Below, in pieces: positions 61,160-64,000 of a stretch of 64,000 nt of DNA (position 1 is the first letter of the stretch; the number at the start of each line of letters is the position of its first letter). The notes below the pieces were generated by a model that searched no databases, had not been told where the DNA came from, and saw only the letters and a list, made by a program, of their open reading frames with translations. Source of the stretch: Coturnix japonica (Eukaryota > Chordata > Aves > Galliformes > Phasianidae); the NCBI RefSeq assembly GCF_001577835.2, contig NC_029528.1:2284265-2348264 (forward strand). The letters run 5' to 3'. The position numbers and the translations under genes were made by a program.

Positions 61160-61728
61160 CGCGGGGCGGTGCGGGGCGGTGCGGGCAGCGCCGGGCTCCG
61201 GCCGCAGCCATGGGGCCCCCGCGGCCCGGCGGGGGCTGAACGGGGAGCGGAGACACCTGGACCCGCGCGGAGCCCCGGAGGGGGAGGAAGAAATTAAGGG
61301 GGAAAAGATTTGGGGCGGGAGGGAGGGGAGGGTGGGGGGTTGGGGGGGGGGGGGGGGGGGGGGGGGAGCGGCAGCACCATTATCCGGCCCCGCTCCGAAA
61401 GTGGCTTCTCCGCCTCCCTCCTCCCGGAGCCCGAGCGGCGGGGCGAGGAGATCCTGAGGAAGTGCGGGCTGAAAAAAAACCCAACAGAGCGCACCCGCGG
61501 GCGGGCAGGGCTCGGCGGGCCGCGCTGCGAGCGGCCATCTCGGCTGGGAGCAGCCATGGAGTTCCCGGGCGGCCGCCCCTGAGCAGGGCCGGGACGGCGG
61601 CGATGACAGCGGCGTGAGGGGGCTCTGCGCATCCCCGTCCCCATCCCGTCCCCATCCCACCCGCCCCGCCCCTCCCCGCCGCCCCCCGCTGCCAGGCGCA
61701 ACTCTCCGCGGACGCTGCTCCGGCAAAG
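61160..61728 (+). other. JADE2: Candidate non-coding first exon (probable JADE2 exon 1)
   Basis: The 3' end is defined by CGGCAAAG/GTGAGG (cut between 61728 and 61729), a strong donor match. The start is unknown and the value given is only nominal. The exon holds a short open frame with good start context (GCAGCCATGG) at 61556-61582, coding eight residues, MEFPGGRP, and then a stop. The exon would thus be 5' UTR with a short upstream frame. No protein evidence supports the gene name; it follows from synteny. Confidence 0.4.
61342..61366. repeat. Poly-G tract (25 bases)
   Basis: A run of 25 G within a longer G-rich stretch starting at about 61318. It can form G-quadruplex structures and is prone to misassembly. 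Confidence 0.9.
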
Positions 61729-62560
61729 GTGAGGCTGCGCGGGGGGAGGCGGATGGGAAGGGATGGGGGGGCTGGGGGGGGGAGGTCGATTGAGGGGGGG
61801 GGGCATTTCGCAGCGCTTGGCTTATTTTGTTTTAATTATTTATTTTCCTATCTCCTCTCGTTATTTATTTATTTATTTCCTCGTCTCCCTCCTCCCGGCT
61901 GGGGGATGTGCGGCATTTCCAGGGGGCGGATTGCGCATGTTGGTCCCTTCCCCGGTTTTAAAGTGCGCGAGGCGAGAGCGGCGGGGATGTAAACACGAAC
62001 TTTTCCAGGTTCGCCCCGCAGCTTTGGCTTTTTCTTTTCTCTTTTTTTTCCTCCCCCCCCCTTCCTCTCCCCTCGTATTTCCCCGAAATTAATGACTGCG
62101 GCAATAGCTGTGCGGACGGACCGCGCTCCGCGTTTCTAGGGGGCTCTGCGCGTTACCGGGGGCGGGGGGGGGAGCTCCGGTCGGGGGGGGCCGTAGGGGC
62201 TGTGCCCGGCGGGGATCGGGGGCGTGGCGGCCGCCTCCTCCCCCCCGCCCTCCCCATCTCTCCGCCGCCCCCGGGGCCGCCCGGCCCCTTCCCCACCTGC
62301 CGCCATCGGGGTTGTGAAGGGGGTGGGAATAACTCTCGTACCTGTGAACCCCGGGAGCCTGCGGAGTGAGGAAGGGGCTGAAGGCATCCCGGAGGGAAAA
62401 CCCTCCCCGCCCCCCTCATCCCCCCCCTTGCACCGCAGTGAGCGGTGTTGAGTTAGGGGCGCTGGGACGGCCGGGAGAGAAGGGGTTTGCTTGGGATACA
62501 TCAGCGAGCTCCGGCTTCCCCCCGGGAGTGAGAGGAGATCGTAGGAACGGGGTTTGACCT

Positions 62561-63100
62561 TTAAGCGTTTATTGGCTACCGAGGTTAAAATAAGCTCGAG
62601 ATGGGAGCAAAAATAGCTCGCAGAAAGGTTACATCAAAGGTTACGTTTGTTTTCCTTAGGAAAATTGAGGCTGATCTCTAAAAATGAAGGCTTGGAGCAC
62701 AGTGGGAAGGGGACATGCGAGATTTCTAAGCGGGGAGATGAAATTCATGTGGTTGCTGATGGGGTTTGGGCACCGAGTTCGGAAAGTCGGGCAGGTGGCC
62801 CCGTACAGAGGAGGGCGCAGGGCCGGAGCGGGGCACTGCGTGCGGGGTTTGGTGCGGGGGTTCCGGTGCGGCTCAGCCCCTTGCTGTGCTCCGGAGGTGC
62901 GGGATGGGGATGGGGATGGCCTTGGGATGGCCCGGCTGATTGCCGGTGCTGTGTCGGGGCATGCTGCAGGCAGAACGGGTAATGAGGGGATAACAAGTCA
63001 GGAAAGGAAAGTTAGAAATGTGAGTAATAAAGTTAGAAAAGAAGAAAATCCCCTACTAGATTTGGGGCAAAAAATGGCAAAGCACAGGAAGTAAACGAAG
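62561..63100 (+). other. Presumed first-intron sequence
   Basis: Mixed-composition sequence between the two GC-rich blocks, with no exon recognised. It would lie in intron 1 if the donor at 61729 is used. Confidence 0.4.
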
Positions 63101-63900
63101 GCTTGTTTTGTTTTAAATTTAAATGAGATTAAATGGTGCCCCCGGGAACCGAGACAGCGGCGCAGCTGGAGCGAGGGGCGGCTCCACCTGGGCGCGGGGC
63201 TGTGCCGGGAGCCCTTATAACCCGCGCCCCTCCATGTCCCGCTGCCGGCTTCGGGCTGCCCGGGGCTGTGCTGCTCTCCCCGGAGGGTTCGGGACGGAGC
63301 AGCGCTGATTCCCCCCGCCCCAGCCGCGGGGCTGCGAGCCCACACGTGCTGCTGGGCTGCGGGTGCGCTGCGGGGCCATCCCCGGTCGGAAAGTACGTCG
63401 TGCCGTCGGGGATGTGGGGCCGCCCGGAGCTCCCCGGTCGGTTATGAGAAAAGGCAGCGCCGCCAGGACAGCGGAGCGGGGCTGGGAGCTTCCCACCGCC
63501 TCCCCAGCCCTACTCCTCCGTGAGCAGCTTTCTAACAACGCGCCGCTTTCCAAGACAGAGCCGGGAAATGGTTAATGCGGGGGGAGCGCTGGGGGCCGCC
63601 CCGTGGCTCCGTGCCCCCCCCCCCCACGCCGGGACACGCCGGGGCGCACCGGGATGCGCCGGTCCGAAGCCGGGCGGGTGCGCGTGCCGCTGGGGGCACT
63701 ATTTTCTGTTTGTGTTCCTATTTCTGTGCCGGAGGAACAAACAGGGAAGTGGTTTTCTGCAGTCTCATTGCAGCTCACAAACACAGCGCATATCTCAGCC
63801 GCTGTTGCTCAACTGTCACCGAGCGGAGGTCGCGGTGCGGGGAGCGCGGCACATCCCCGAGCGCTGCCGCGATTCGGTGGCCGAGCCCGGCTTCTCCTGC
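63101..63900 (+). promoter_or_regulatory. Second GC-rich block, possible alternative promoter
   Basis: A separate CpG-rich block with a TATA-like CCCTTATAACCC (TTATAA at 63215-63220), followed by GC-rich sequence. A TATA-like element inside a CpG-rich block about 1.5 kb into the presumed first intron would suit an alternative, more tissue-restricted start. Open frames here match nothing known. Confidence 0.35.
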
Positions 63901-64000
63901 CGTTTGTGCGGATTTCTGTGCTATATTCCCTGTAGAAGCAGTTAACCTGCGCGGATTTCTCTTGTCCCACTTCAGAACCGCTCCCCCAGTGACCCAAAGG
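63901..64000. other. Window end
   Basis: Mixed sequence with no recognisable exon, ending inside the presumed first intron. Confidence 0.4.

Larger units (their letters stand above)
60481..62560 (+). promoter_or_regulatory. Large CpG-island promoter, probably of JADE2
   Basis: Two kilobases of dense CpG sequence with long C and G runs. A likely core lies at 60915-60950: TACGTCATTAAT (CRE-half-like) followed by GGCGCCAAAA, an E2F-type site at 60940-60949. A consensus splice donor follows at 61729. The orientation (+) comes from that donor. In human 5q31 the + strand gene beyond UBE2B and CDKN2AIPNL is JADE2, which starts with a non-coding first exon. The name rests on gene order only, since no JADE2 protein sequence lies in the window. 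Confidence 0.55.

Overview
The window looks like bird nuclear DNA, most likely chicken or another galliform. The repeats are CR1 LINE tails with the avian octamer-type ends. The one complete gene has a six-exon vertebrate layout with short introns, and GC-rich CpG islands sit in an otherwise repeat-poor background. Only one protein-coding gene can be read in full: UBE2B (RAD6B ubiquitin-conjugating enzyme), + strand, coding exons from 15565 to 22727. Its 152 codons assemble without a break across five canonical GT-AG introns.

Layout: 1-130 is a GC-rich edge, followed at about 122-310 by a composite SINE-like repeat with two tRNA-like units and a CR1-type tail. From 320 to 14.5 kb is AT-rich non-coding DNA with one CR1 tail and a TTTA microsatellite. 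The UBE2B CpG island and promoter occupy about 15.1-15.9 kb, the gene 15.56-22.73 kb, and its 3' UTR follows. About 1.2 kb past the UBE2B stop (23.9-24.2 kb) is a second compact CpG island with paired ETS sites and an NRF1 site. It looks like a housekeeping promoter, but I cannot recognise its gene. From 24.2 to 60.4 kb is a gene desert with scattered old CR1 tails, one older CR1/L3-type LINE reverse-transcriptase fragment at 37.5 kb, a pentanucleotide repeat, and several AT-rich repeat-free blocks that read like conserved enhancers. One of these carries a palindromic POU-dimer-like site. From 60.5 to 62.6 kb is a large CpG island with a plausible non-coding first exon (donor at 61728/61729). 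By the human 5q31 gene order (UBE2B - CDKN2AIPNL - JADE2) this is probably the JADE2 promoter. 63.1-63.9 kb is a further GC-rich block with a TATA-like element, perhaps an alternative promoter.

Most long reading frames in the GC-rich parts are chance frames without recognisable homology. I found no virus-like element, tRNA gene or CRISPR array. I also looked for CDKL3 and CDKN2AIPNL exons, which flank UBE2B in mammals, and recognised none.
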